DNA from: BPJO01 sp037189665
GTDB taxonomy: Bacteria > Planctomycetota > Phycisphaerae > Tepidisphaerales > Tepidisphaeraceae
DNA: 42,307 nucleotides
Direction of reading: 5' to 3'
Assembly: GCA_037189665.1 (NCBI GenBank)
Contig: JBBCIV010000240.1
Coordinates: forward strand, 1 to 42,307
Shown here: positions 1 to 7,114 of the stretch, piece by piece
How positions within the stretch are numbered: the stretch's first letter is position 1
Layout of the letters: every line of letters begins with the position of its first letter
Program-made: the position numbers and the translations under genes
Notes under the pieces: model-generated
Told to the model about the DNA's origin: nothing
What the model saw: only the letters and a program-made list of their open reading frames with translations
The model's database searches: none

Positions 1-69
1 CTGCGACGCCTGCGTCGCCCATTGGTTTTTCCGAACGTCTTGAATGGGCGTCGCAGGCGTCGCAGCTAC
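1..69 (+). repeat. Palindromic 70-bp element, copy 1 (cut by the window edge)
   Basis: The arms CGACGCCTGCGTCGCCCATT (4-23) and its near-perfect reverse complement (43-65) flank a short T-rich loop. The same element recurs at 6598-6670 with 62 of 69 bases identical. The outer GTAG of the left arm lies outside the window. Noncoding and dispersed; resembles REP/MITE-type elements. Confidence 0.75.
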
Positions 70-135
70 GATAAACAAAGCGCGTCGCTGTAGGAGTGCC
101 GCCGGATGTTCTTTCCCGCCTCGGAGAGGTGTCGT

Positions 136-1494
136 ATGCGCGGTTTGCGGATGTTCTTGTCGGTTCTATTGCTGATCCTCGCCGCGCCTGCTGCGCGGGC
201 GGCGGACGGCAACGTCCTGCCCAACTCGGGTTTTGAGGCCGGCGCCGATGACTGGGCGATCACCGACGGCACATCGCAGATCCTCGCCGAAGCCGCGCGC
301 GACGGCGGCAAGGGCCTGCGCGTCGGCACGGTGGAGTACAACGCCGAGGGGTCGTCGGTCACGAGCGCGCGGTTTCCGGTCCAGCCGGGGCAGAAGTTGA
401 AACTCGGTTTTCATGCCCGCGCCGCCAGCACCTGCGGCAGCGTATATGTCGTGTACAACAACGCGTTGGGAAAGCCCGTGCGGACCGCGAAAGACGGCCC
501 GCCGCGATCGGTGGCGTTCACCAAGGCGGACGGGCAGTGGCACGAGTATGCGCTGGAGACGGTCGCGCCAGACGACGCGGCGTCGGTCGCGATCTGGGTT
601 CACACCTACGCCGGCACGCGCGGGTTTGCCGACGTGGACGACATTACGCTCGGGGGCATCCCCGCCGGCACCGCGCCGCGGGCGGCTCCGCCGCCGCGGG
701 CGAGGAGGACCGTCAAGAACATCGCCCCCGATGAGTTGCCGGCTCGAACTGTTCCGCTGACGGTAGTGCTGAAGTTTGACGACCTCAAGCAGATTCGCGG
801 CAACGTCCATGGCACGTGGAAACGCCTCGCCGACCTGCTGGCGGAGCGAAATATCAAGGGTAGCTTTGGCATCATCTGCGACACGCTGGAAGACGCGCAT
901 CCCGCGTACGTCAAATGGATCAACGAGCAGCGTGACACCGGCCGGATTGAGATGTGGTTTCACGGCTGGGACCACGGCGTGCATCAAATAGATGGAACCG
1001 GGTACAACGAGTTCAACCGCCGGTCGTATGATGAGCAGAAGAAGCGATTCGACGACTCACAACGGCTGGCGATGGCGAAATTGGGCTTCGCCTTCACCAC
1101 GTACGGCCCGCCCGGCGGGGTGGGATCGGCGAGCTTCGACGAGAACACCGTTCGCGTGATGCAGGACGACCCGCACATGAAGGTTTGGCTGTACCCCAAG
1201 CCCCTCGACGACGCCGGCAAATCGCTGGTGGCGGCGGGCAAGGTGACGGTCCTGGATCGCGTGTGGGAAGTGAACCTGGAAGGCGCGGTCGGCGTGCCGG
1301 ACTGCCAGCGGTTGATCAACGGCCTGGCGCGCTACCCGGATCGGCCGTACTTCGTCCTGCAAGGCCACCCGTCCATGTGGGGCGGCGATCGGTGGGACGA
1401 GTTCGTGAAGATCGTCGATTTTCTCGTTTCGCAGAACGCGGTGTTCGTCACGCCGACCGAGTGTGCGGAGATGGTTGCCCGAACGAGGAACTGA
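136..1494 (+). CDS. Secreted NodB-like polysaccharide deacetylase with N-terminal carbohydrate-binding-like domain
   Basis: The start at 136 is chosen because GGAGAGG lies 6 nt upstream and it begins a clean signal peptide (MRGLRMFLSVLLLILAAPAARA). An ATG at 106 would add 10 residues with no ribosome site. Residues about 25-180 look like a carbohydrate-binding beta-sandwich. A proline/arginine-rich linker follows, then a deacetylase-like barrel with KFDD near its start, HGWDH (a metal-binding His-x3-His pattern) and a late GHPSMW. The family removes acyl groups from polysaccharides using a bound divalent metal. The substrate cannot be read from sequence. The next gene starts 4 nt after the stop, so the two are probably co-transcribed. 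Confidence 0.75.
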   Translation: MRGLRMFLSVLLLILAAPAARAADGNVLPNSGFEAGADDWAITDGTSQILAEAARDGGKGLRVGTVEYNAEGSSVTSARFPVQPGQKLKLGFHARAASTCGSVYVVYNNALGKPVRTAKDGPPRSVAFTKADGQWHEYALETVAPDDAASVAIWVHTYAGTRGFADVDDITLGGIPAGTAPRAAPPPRARRTVKNIAPDELPARTVPLTVVLKFDDLKQIRGNVHGTWKRLADLLAERNIKGSFGIICDTLEDAHPAYVKWINEQRDTGRIEMWFHGWDHGVHQIDGTGYNEFNRRSYDEQKKRFDDSQRLAMAKLGFAFTTYGPPGGVGSASFDENTVRVMQDDPHMKVWLYPKPLDDAGKSLVAAGKVTVLDRVWEVNLEGAVGVPDCQRLINGLARYPDRPYFVLQGHPSMWGGDRWDEFVKIVDFLVSQNAVFVTPTECAEMVARTRN

Positions 1495-1498
1495 CATC

Positions 1499-2773
1499 AT
1501 GCGTTTGAAGACGCCGCGTGCCAACGCCGTGAACAGGGTTGCCTGCTGTATGACGTTTTCCCTTCTGGCATCGGCCGCCAATGCGGAGTTGCCGCAGTTG
1601 CCCGCCTTGTCGCAGGAGGTGATCGACGAGGCGATCGCTACCGAGCCGTTTGCGTGCTTTCGCAAGCCGACCGGGCATCACGGCATTCGTGGCAACGGCA
1701 GCGCCAATATCGCGCTGGCGCTGGCGGCGTGGCAGGGCAATACGAGTGCGGACGCGACCCTGCTGGAACGGATTCGCTTCAGCCTGCAAGGCGACAAGAC
1801 GATCTTTGCCATCGGCGGCTACTGGACGCAGCACGAGCGACATATCACGGGCATGTTTACGCTGGCGAAGTTGACCCCGCGCATCTGGAATCAACTTTCG
1901 GCCGACGAGCGGGGGAAGATCGACCTGCTGATGAAGGCCGCGACGGTGGCGTCGGCATACGTCACGTCAGATGTGAACCACGTCAACAAGGCCAAGCCTA
2001 CCGGCCTCGACGGCGACACTAACCTGCACCGCGGCTGGAACCCGAACTATCGCGAGGGCCTGGTCGGCATGATGATCCTCGCGCCGATTTACTTCGGCGG
2101 CGGCGAGGCGGTGCACGGCATTCTGGATACGTATGACCACGATGCGTTCGTCGCCCAACTGCACGCCGCCGGCCTGACGAACGCCGCCGTCACGTTCGAT
2201 TGGAAAAAGAACCATCCCGAATCCAACGCGCCCGATGGCGCGATGATCGCGGCCGGCATTAAGAACTACCGGTACAAGGAGATCGACTCGCTGGCCGACC
2301 CGATGGATTTGTATTATCGCCTTACCGTGAACACGTACGGCGCGAAGGTGAACGCCGGCCTGAACGCCGGGAAGGGCATCGATGGCGGCGGCGTCCTGCA
2401 ATCGGGCATCGAGAACCTGCCGAACGTCGGCGAAGACGGGATGCTGAAGGAGTTCGATTCGTTCGACGCCAACGGTAAGCGCAGCTCCGCCGACTACTCG
2501 CTGGGCGGGTATCGGCCGAACCTGACGAACCACATCGTCCTGCTCGCCGGCGGTGGCTGGAAACCCGGTCCGCAGGCCGACGAATGCCTGCGGCGGATGA
2601 ACGTCGGCATCACCGATCTCTACTACAAGCTCGAGCACGGCTACCGCGACTATTCCAAGGGCAAGCCCGCCGGCCGGATCACGCCCGTGCCGAAAAACGA
2701 CTTCGCAAAGCCGCTGTGGGAGCAGGTGGTCAAGCCGTATCACGATACGCTGAAAGTTGGCGCATCACCGTAA
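1499..2773 (+). CDS. Secreted protein of unknown function, possibly alpha-barrel polysaccharide-active
   Basis: About 424 residues from the ATG at 1499, which has GAGG about 10 nt upstream and gives a plausible signal peptide ending near SAANA. I do not recognise the family with certainty. The mature part is rich in aromatic, Asn and Gly residues with helix-sized spacing (for example GHHGIRGNGSANIALA and DTNLHRGWNPNYREGLVGMM). This would fit an alpha/alpha-toroid hydrolase or lyase, but that is only an impression. It directly follows a secreted deacetylase, which supports a role in extracellular glycan processing. It ends 15 nt from the convergent ychF gene. Confidence 0.6.
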   Translation: MRLKTPRANAVNRVACCMTFSLLASAANAELPQLPALSQEVIDEAIATEPFACFRKPTGHHGIRGNGSANIALALAAWQGNTSADATLLERIRFSLQGDKTIFAIGGYWTQHERHITGMFTLAKLTPRIWNQLSADERGKIDLLMKAATVASAYVTSDVNHVNKAKPTGLDGDTNLHRGWNPNYREGLVGMMILAPIYFGGGEAVHGILDTYDHDAFVAQLHAAGLTNAAVTFDWKKNHPESNAPDGAMIAAGIKNYRYKEIDSLADPMDLYYRLTVNTYGAKVNAGLNAGKGIDGGGVLQSGIENLPNVGEDGMLKEFDSFDANGKRSSADYSLGGYRPNLTNHIVLLAGGGWKPGPQADECLRRMNVGITDLYYKLEHGYRDYSKGKPAGRITPVPKNDFAKPLWEQVVKPYHDTLKVGASP

Positions 2774-2788
2774 CGCTGCGCGTTTGGC

Positions 2789-3895
2789 CTACTTCTTCCC
2801 TGCCAGCCCGGCCTGGAAGTGGGTGATGTCGCCGTCCTGCATGACGTAGTCCTTGCCTTCGAGCCGCAGCCGGCCGGCGGCCTTGATGGCGGCCTCGGTC
2901 TTGTGTTTGACGAGGTCGTCGACGGTGAAGATTTCGGCCTTGATGAAGCTCTTCTCCAGGTCGCCGTGGATGACGCCGGCGGCCTGGGGGGCCTTGGTGC
3001 CCGCGGTGATGGTCCAGGCGCGGATTTCGATCTGGCCGGCGGTGAAGAAGCTTTGCAGGCCAAGCAGCTTGTAAGCGGCACGGGTCAGCGCGGCCAGCGC
3101 CGGCTCCTTCAGCCCGAGGGATTCAAGCATCTCGCGGCGGTCGGCCTCGGGAAGCTCGCTCAGCTCGGCTTCCAGCTTCCCGCACACCGGCACCACCTCG
3201 CTGCCCTCGGCGGCAGCGAAATCGCGGACGCGCTGCACGAGCGGGTCTTTGCCTTCCAGGTCGTTCTCCGACACGTTGGCGACGTAGAGCGCCTTCTTGC
3301 TCGTCATCAGCCCCAGCGACTTGACGAGCTTGCGTTCGTCGTCGTTCAGTTGGGCGGCGCGGGCGGGCTTGCCTTGATCGAGCAGCGGCTGCACTTTCTT
3401 GAGGATTTCGACCTTGGCGATCGCCTCCTTATCGCCCGAGCGGGCAAGGCGGATCGCCTTGTCCATCGACGAGGTGACGGTCTCCAGGTCGGCCAGGCAT
3501 AGTTCAGTATTGATGGTGTCGATATCGCGGATGGGATCGATCCCGCCATCGACGTGGGTGATGTCGTTGTCCTCAAAGCAACGCACCACCTGCAGCACCG
3601 CATCCACCTCGCGGATGTGCGACAGGAACTTGTTGCCCAGCCCTTCGCCGGTGCTCGCCCCACGCACGATGCCGGCGATATCGACCAGCCGCACCGTTGC
3701 GGGGATGATGCGATCGGTGGTGATGTACTGATGGATGACGTGCAGCCGGGGATCGGGCACGTTCACGATGCCGACGTTCGGCTCGATGGTCGCGAACGGA
3801 TAGTTTGCGGCGAGCGCGCCGGCGCTGGTGAGCGCATTGAAGATGGTGCTCTTGCCGACGTTGGGAAGACCGACGATACCGACTTCTAAGGACAT
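2789..3895 (-). CDS. ychF: Redox-regulated ATPase YchF (Obg-related P-loop protein)
   Basis: 368 residues, the usual length. The start at 3895 gives the conserved N terminus MSLEVGIVGLPNVGKST, whose G1 loop GLPNVGKST is intact. Longer in-frame starts reach into a noncoding hairpin. The G4 position reads NVSE instead of NKxD, the known YchF hallmark associated with ATP preference over GTP. A C-terminal TGS domain follows (around FFTAGQIEIRAWTI to DGDITHFQAGLAGKK). Cytoplasmic, ribosome-associated, and implicated in stress responses in other bacteria. It lies downstream of tatA on the same strand, separated by a hairpin. Confidence 0.95.
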   Translation of the reverse strand: MSLEVGIVGLPNVGKSTIFNALTSAGALAANYPFATIEPNVGIVNVPDPRLHVIHQYITTDRIIPATVRLVDIAGIVRGASTGEGLGNKFLSHIREVDAVLQVVRCFEDNDITHVDGGIDPIRDIDTINTELCLADLETVTSSMDKAIRLARSGDKEAIAKVEILKKVQPLLDQGKPARAAQLNDDERKLVKSLGLMTSKKALYVANVSENDLEGKDPLVQRVRDFAAAEGSEVVPVCGKLEAELSELPEADRREMLESLGLKEPALAALTRAAYKLLGLQSFFTAGQIEIRAWTITAGTKAPQAAGVIHGDLEKSFIKAEIFTVDDLVKHKTEAAIKAAGRLRLEGKDYVMQDGDITHFQAGLAGKK

Positions 3896-3939
3896 AAGGG
3901 GCGGGAGTATATGGGAGAATGGGGAAATGCGGAATGACG

Positions 3940-4038
3940 AATGATGAATGCGGAATAATGGAATTAATAAGTGATGAGCGACAGAGCGCCGAGGAGGGCG
4001 GCCCGCCATTCATCACTCATCATTCCGCATTCATCATT
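3940..4038. repeat. Intergenic hairpin built from AATGCGGA/ATGATGA units
   Basis: AATGATGAATGCGGAAT (3940-3956) is the exact reverse complement of 4022-4038. The arms and flanks repeat ATGA, GAATG and CGGAAT units, so it is a low-complexity periodic hairpin rather than a random stem. It lies between tatA and ychF and could end or process their transcript. Confidence 0.7.
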
Positions 4039-4039
4039 T

Positions 4040-4255
4040 TTACTTCTTCTCGGCCTTGTCGGACGAAGACGAGTCGTCGCCGCCGCTCTTCTCGATGTCG
4101 TTCTGCACATCGGAAAGGCCCTTTTTGAACTGCACGATCGTCTGCCCGATGCTGCGGCCGACGTCGGGGAGGCGCTTGCCGAAGAACAGCAGGCCGAGGC
4201 CGGTGAGCAGGATCAGTTCGAACGGGCCGGGCATGCTGATGGCGAAGGGAAACAT
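4040..4255 (-). CDS. tatA: Twin-arginine translocase subunit TatA/TatE family
   Basis: 71 residues from the ATG at 4255; a GTG at 4264 would add three residues. The layout is typical of TatA: a short N terminus, one membrane helix (about residues 10-26, GPFELILLTGLGLLFFG), the conserved FGKRLPD hinge, an amphipathic helix (VGRSIGQTIVQFKKGL) and an acidic/serine/lysine tail. It forms the pore-like component that exports folded proteins with twin-arginine signals. A probable client, the DUF4159 protein with RREFLGG, is encoded at 22424. No tatB or tatC is present in the window. Confidence 0.93.
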   Translation of the reverse strand: MFPFAISMPGPFELILLTGLGLLFFGKRLPDVGRSIGQTIVQFKKGLSDVQNDIEKSGGDDSSSSDKAEKK

Positions 4256-4318
4256 GGGAAACACCTATCTTCGGATTCTTTAGTGGTCTGCCGCATTGTC
4301 GCGGACGTCAGAACGATC

Positions 4319-5458
4319 TTATGCCAGCATTGTAGCGGATTTCGCGTTCGCCTCGCTACCTGCCGCGTTGTGAATCATCGCCCACAGCCGTTTCATGTCC
4401 GGCGGGATGGGAGCGCGGAGCGTCATCGGCTCGAGCGAAACGGGGTGTACGAACGTGATTTCATATGCGTGCAACGCCTGCCGTCCGAATGTGAAAGACG
4501 ACTCGGTCGACTCGTTTTCCGGGGTTTCCACCACGATTTGTCCGCCGTACATCGTGTCGCCCACGATCGGGTAGCCGATGTGCGAGAGGTGCACGCGTAA
4601 CTGGTGCGTACGACCGGTTTTAGGCGTCAGTTTGACGAAGCTGAACTTGCCGCCGGGCGTCTTGTAATGCCTGTCGTTGGCGAACGAGGACTGCTGAAAG
4701 CGGAAGATCGTCTGCCCGGCGGGCGTCTCGACGGTTTCGAGCACGTCGTACCGCGTCGTCGCTTCCCGGCCGCCGTTTTCGATCTTGCGGACCGCCTGCT
4801 TTTCCCGGACGTATCGATCGCGCCCGATCGGCATGTCGATCACGTCCGCCATCATCTGCGGAATGCCGTGGCACATTGCCACATAGGTTTTCTGGATCGT
4901 TCGATTTTCGAATTGCCGCGACAGCCGCCAGTGAGCCTCGTCCGCCTTGGCGATGAGGATGACGCCGGTCGTGTTCTTGTCCAAGCGGTGCAAAATGCCC
5001 GGCCGCCAGTTGCCGTTCACCGTGCTCCACTTGCTGCCGTAGTGCGCCAGCCCGTTCACCAGCGTGCCCGTCCACTGCCCGCGCGCGGGATGCACCGCGA
5101 CGTTCGCCTGCTTGTTCAGCGCCATCATCCAGTCGTCTTCGTAGATGACGTCCAGCGGCAGCGGTTCGGGGACGATCTGCTCGCTGAGTTTCGGCGGGGC
5201 GCTGACCTCGACGATGTCCTTGTCCTGCGGCTTGTAGCTGGCCTTGGTCGTCTTGCCGTTGACCTTCACCAGGCCCTCGCTGATGAGCCGCTGGATCTCG
5301 TTGCGGGAGAGGTAGCCGATGCGATCGACGAGGTATTGATCGATCCGCCGGGTGAGCGTTTTGCCGAGCCGCCATTTGAACTCGCGCAGCTCTCCCTCTT
5401 CCGACAGATCGCTGTCGGCGGATTCGTCGAGAGATTCGGCATCGCCTTCGGTGGACAT
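4319..5458 (-). CDS. rluD: RluA-family 23S rRNA pseudouridine synthase (RluD-like)
   Basis: 379 residues. An acidic N-terminal tail (residues 1-25, rich in Glu, Asp and Ser) is followed by an S4 RNA-binding domain (about 34-95, RIDQYLVDRIGYLSRNEIQR). The synthase domain has the catalytic motif HRLDKNTTG, with the expected nucleophile Asp160. LTPKTGRTHQLRVHLSHIGY is a second family signature. The enzyme converts specific uridines in large-subunit rRNA to pseudouridine. The exact target (RluD, RluC or other) cannot be told from sequence, so the symbol is tentative. The AGAGGA before the ATG is too close to be a normal ribosome site. Confidence 0.88.
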   Translation of the reverse strand: MSTEGDAESLDESADSDLSEEGELREFKWRLGKTLTRRIDQYLVDRIGYLSRNEIQRLISEGLVKVNGKTTKASYKPQDKDIVEVSAPPKLSEQIVPEPLPLDVIYEDDWMMALNKQANVAVHPARGQWTGTLVNGLAHYGSKWSTVNGNWRPGILHRLDKNTTGVILIAKADEAHWRLSRQFENRTIQKTYVAMCHGIPQMMADVIDMPIGRDRYVREKQAVRKIENGGREATTRYDVLETVETPAGQTIFRFQQSSFANDRHYKTPGGKFSFVKLTPKTGRTHQLRVHLSHIGYPIVGDTMYGGQIVVETPENESTESSFTFGRQALHAYEITFVHPVSLEPMTLRAPIPPDMKRLWAMIHNAAGSEANAKSATMLA

Positions 5459-5510
5459 TCCTCTGGGATTTTACGCACGCGCGCGTTCGCGGGCGAACGC
5501 CTGTCCCGTA

Positions 5511-6371
5511 CTACGGCTGCGTCGCGGGCGCAGTCGTCGGCGTCGGCTGCGTCGCGGGGACGGGCACCGTCATGTCCAGCGACGGGAACTCCGTCAGCCC
5601 GGCGCCTGCAGGTAAGGTCGTCGGCTCGTCGCGCACGGGCTGCGAGGCCGGGAGCAGAAGCAGCGGCTTTTCGAACTGATCGATCCGCGCGATGCGCCGC
5701 TCGGCCATCAGCTTGTCGGCGGCAAGGGCGGAGGTCGATTCGATGATCGCGCGATATTCGTCTCGCGCAGCCTTCCAGTCATGCTTATTCTCGGCGACCG
5801 CAGCCAGGCCCAGGCGCGCGGTGATGACGGTCTGCGTCTGCGAACTGAAATCCTTGATCACGCGCTGGTAGGCGTCGCGCGCCAGGTCGATGTAATTGGT
5901 CGGCCGGGTGGTCGGTTGCGTCGCCGGGCCGGCGGTGGCGATGGGGGAGTGGTTCGCGAGGATCCAGTACAGGTCGCCCAGCGTGGCGTAGGCCGTCGCG
6001 AGCCGGGCCTGGTCGCCCTTCGGGTTCGACTCGTTGACGACCTTCTCCACCGCCGCCTTCACGTCCGTCTCGGCGGCGTCGAAGATCTTCTGCTGTTCCT
6101 CCTTCGGCAGGAACAGGAAGAAGCCCTGCGGGCTGTTGACCTGGTTCTGAAGTTCGCCCAGCGCCGACAGGCCGCTGGCCAGCGATTGCGCGATCTCGGT
6201 TTCGCGCACCACGTCCTGCGATCGCTTATACCGCACGGCCGCCACGATCAGCAGGATGATCGCCAGGACGGTCAGCAGTTTCGAGCTGTGCTTACGAAAC
6301 GTGTCCGGCAGGTTGGTTATTCCTTCCGCCAGCGCGTTGGTCTTCAATTCATGCCGGTGTTGGCTATCCAT
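5511..6371 (-). CDS. Membrane-anchored TPR-like protein (YfgM-like)
   Basis: 286 residues. A soluble N terminus of about 30 residues is followed by one membrane helix (SKLLTVLAIILLIVAAVRY). A helical domain with tetratricopeptide-like spacing follows (ATAYATLGDLYWILANHS, ARDAYQRVIKDFSSQTQTVI, KAARDEYRAIIEST). The tail is Pro/Thr/Ala-rich and ends ATQPTPTTAPATQP. This resembles YfgM-type single-pass proteins that work with the secretion machinery, but the match is by architecture only. No Shine-Dalgarno is visible upstream. It sits 52 nt upstream of rluD on the same strand. Confidence 0.7.
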   Translation of the reverse strand: MDSQHRHELKTNALAEGITNLPDTFRKHSSKLLTVLAIILLIVAAVRYKRSQDVVRETEIAQSLASGLSALGELQNQVNSPQGFFLFLPKEEQQKIFDAAETDVKAAVEKVVNESNPKGDQARLATAYATLGDLYWILANHSPIATAGPATQPTTRPTNYIDLARDAYQRVIKDFSSQTQTVITARLGLAAVAENKHDWKAARDEYRAIIESTSALAADKLMAERRIARIDQFEKPLLLLPASQPVRDEPTTLPAGAGLTEFPSLDMTVPVPATQPTPTTAPATQP

Positions 6372-6597
6372 AGGGAGGGGAAGTGTAACGCAAACCCTCC
6401 GGCTCGGCGAATGCCTTCGACGGGGCTTTCATCAACCCGTCGACAATCATCCGCCCCCGCCCCGCGGTCCTTCCCTCGCTGCAAGCCGATGCTACGTACC
6501 GCCGCAAATCCACTGGACTTCCAAGGTCGCGTCCATTCGTCAATCCTCCTTTCGCGCGCTCCGTCGCCCGCCCGTCTTCTGCAGCGATGCACTTCTG

Positions 6598-6670
6598 GTA
6601 GCTGCGACGCCTGCGTCGTCAATTGGTTTTTCCGAGCGGCTCGAATGGGCGACGCAGGCGTCGTAGCTAC
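6598..6670. repeat. Palindromic 70-bp element, copy 2
   Basis: The 21-nt arms 6598-6618 and 6650-6670 are reverse complements except at one position. The loop contains TTGGTTTTTCCGA, shared with copy 1 at 1-69. The seven differences from copy 1 include changes in the arms that mostly leave pairing possible, which suggests selection on the folded form or recent spread. Confidence 0.85.
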
Positions 6671-6752
6671 AGGGTCGTCGCTCCAGCCCCGCTTGCTTGC
6701 CCGTCATTTTGTTGCTCGTCACCACGGATACTCCGTCATCACTTTATTCTAA

Positions 6753-6766
6753 TGTTCTCAAGAACA
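6753..6766. promoter_or_regulatory. Perfect 14-bp palindrome upstream of the aromatic module
   Basis: TGTTCTCAAGAACA is a perfect inverted repeat about 85 nt upstream of the proposed promoter. It could be a repressor or activator site. No cognate regulator is visible, and chance is not excluded. Confidence 0.35.
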
Positions 6767-6826
6767 GTGGAATAGGAATTGTCGGTCGTGTGAGATGGCG
6801 CCAGATGGTGTGCCGGCGAACGCCGG

Positions 6827-6847
6827 CGCGGGCGTCCGCGGTTTTTT
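6827..6847 (+). terminator. Candidate intrinsic terminator upstream of the leader promoter
   Basis: CGCGG, loop GCGT, CCGCG, then GTTTTTT. It lies just before the proposed -35 and may insulate the aromatic module from upstream transcription. No plus-strand gene precedes it, so it may be a chance structure or may end a short upstream RNA. Confidence 0.45.
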
Positions 6848-6849
6848 CG

Positions 6850-6877
6850 TTGACTTTTCGATGATCGAGGCTACTCT
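6850..6877 (+). promoter_or_regulatory. Candidate sigma-70-type promoter for the leader peptide
   Basis: TTGACT (6850-6855), 16-nt spacer, TACTCT (6872-6877). Initiation would fall around 6884-6888, directly at the leader ATG, implying an almost leaderless message. The -10 is weak, so the start site is uncertain. Confidence 0.4.
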
Positions 6878-6887
6878 CGTTGCAGTA

Positions 6888-6962
6888 ATGAAGAGCTCGC
6901 AGGTCAAGTTTGGTTTCTGGTTTAGCGCATATTTTTATGCGTCCGGAAATCTTACGTCCTGA
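6888..6962 (+). CDS. Aromatic-rich attenuation leader peptide
   Basis: A 24-codon frame, ATG at 6888 and TGA at 6960-6962. Residues 8-17 read FGFWFSAYFY, so seven of ten codons are Phe, Trp or Tyr. Such codon clusters mark ribosome-mediated attenuators of amino acid operons (compare the trp and phe leaders of enterobacteria). The gene downstream is DAHP synthase, the first step of the pathway for exactly these three amino acids. No good Shine-Dalgarno is seen; GAGG at 6867-6870 is too far away, so translation may be leaderless. The frame stays open upstream with further ATGs at 6861 and 6795, so the peptide could be as long as 55 residues if transcription starts earlier. Confidence 0.75.
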   Translation: MKSSQVKFGFWFSAYFYASGNLTS

Positions 6963-7032
6963 GTTCGACAAGCACGTTTAATGTGAACTGTCACACGGCC
7001 TCGGGACGAAAGTCCCGGGGCCGTTTTCGTTT
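6955..7032 (+). promoter_or_regulatory. Attenuator: alternative antiterminator and terminator helices
   Basis: CGTCCTGAG (6955-6963), which spans the leader stop codon, pairs over nine positions (one U-G) with CTCGGGACG (7000-7008). That second strand is the left arm of the terminator, so the two folds exclude each other. A small helix between them (AGTTC and ACA at 6962-6970 with TGT and GAACT at 6982-6989) would sit inside the antiterminator. A ribosome stalled on the aromatic codons (6909-6938) leaves 6955-6963 free and would favour readthrough. One that reaches the stop codon covers it and would favour termination. Confidence 0.72.
6996..7032 (+). terminator. Intrinsic terminator of the aromatic attenuator
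   Basis: CGGCCTCGGGAC, loop GAAA (a GNRA tetraloop), GTCCCGGGGCCG, then TTTTCGTTT. Twelve base pairs with one T-G. It is the strongest terminator-like structure in the region. It lies about 80 nt before the DAHP synthase start and has no full-sized gene before it, which argues for a regulatory role. Confidence 0.85.
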
Positions 7033-7114
7033 GGGTGCGTTGCAATGATCTATCGGTTTTATCGCTGGCGATGCGCGTCGCTCGCCGTTGGCCGCTCGTC
7101 GGCGGAGGTTTGTC

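Larger units (their letters stand above)
6372..6794. other. Gene-free stretch between divergent genes
   Basis: No credible gene on either strand. It holds the second copy of the palindromic element (6598-6670) and a short palindrome (6753-6766). The short reading frames here are products of GC bias and of the palindrome. Confidence 0.6.

Noticed and set aside
6795..6962. 55-codon version of the leader peptide
   Set aside because: The frame is open from an ATG at 6795, but it crosses a hairpin with a T-run and the TTGACT box, so the 24-codon form is preferred. Not excluded.
6744..6971. 75-codon minus-strand frame over the leader region
   Set aside because: It overlaps the leader peptide, terminator and promoter candidates, has no ribosome site and shows no recognisable domain.
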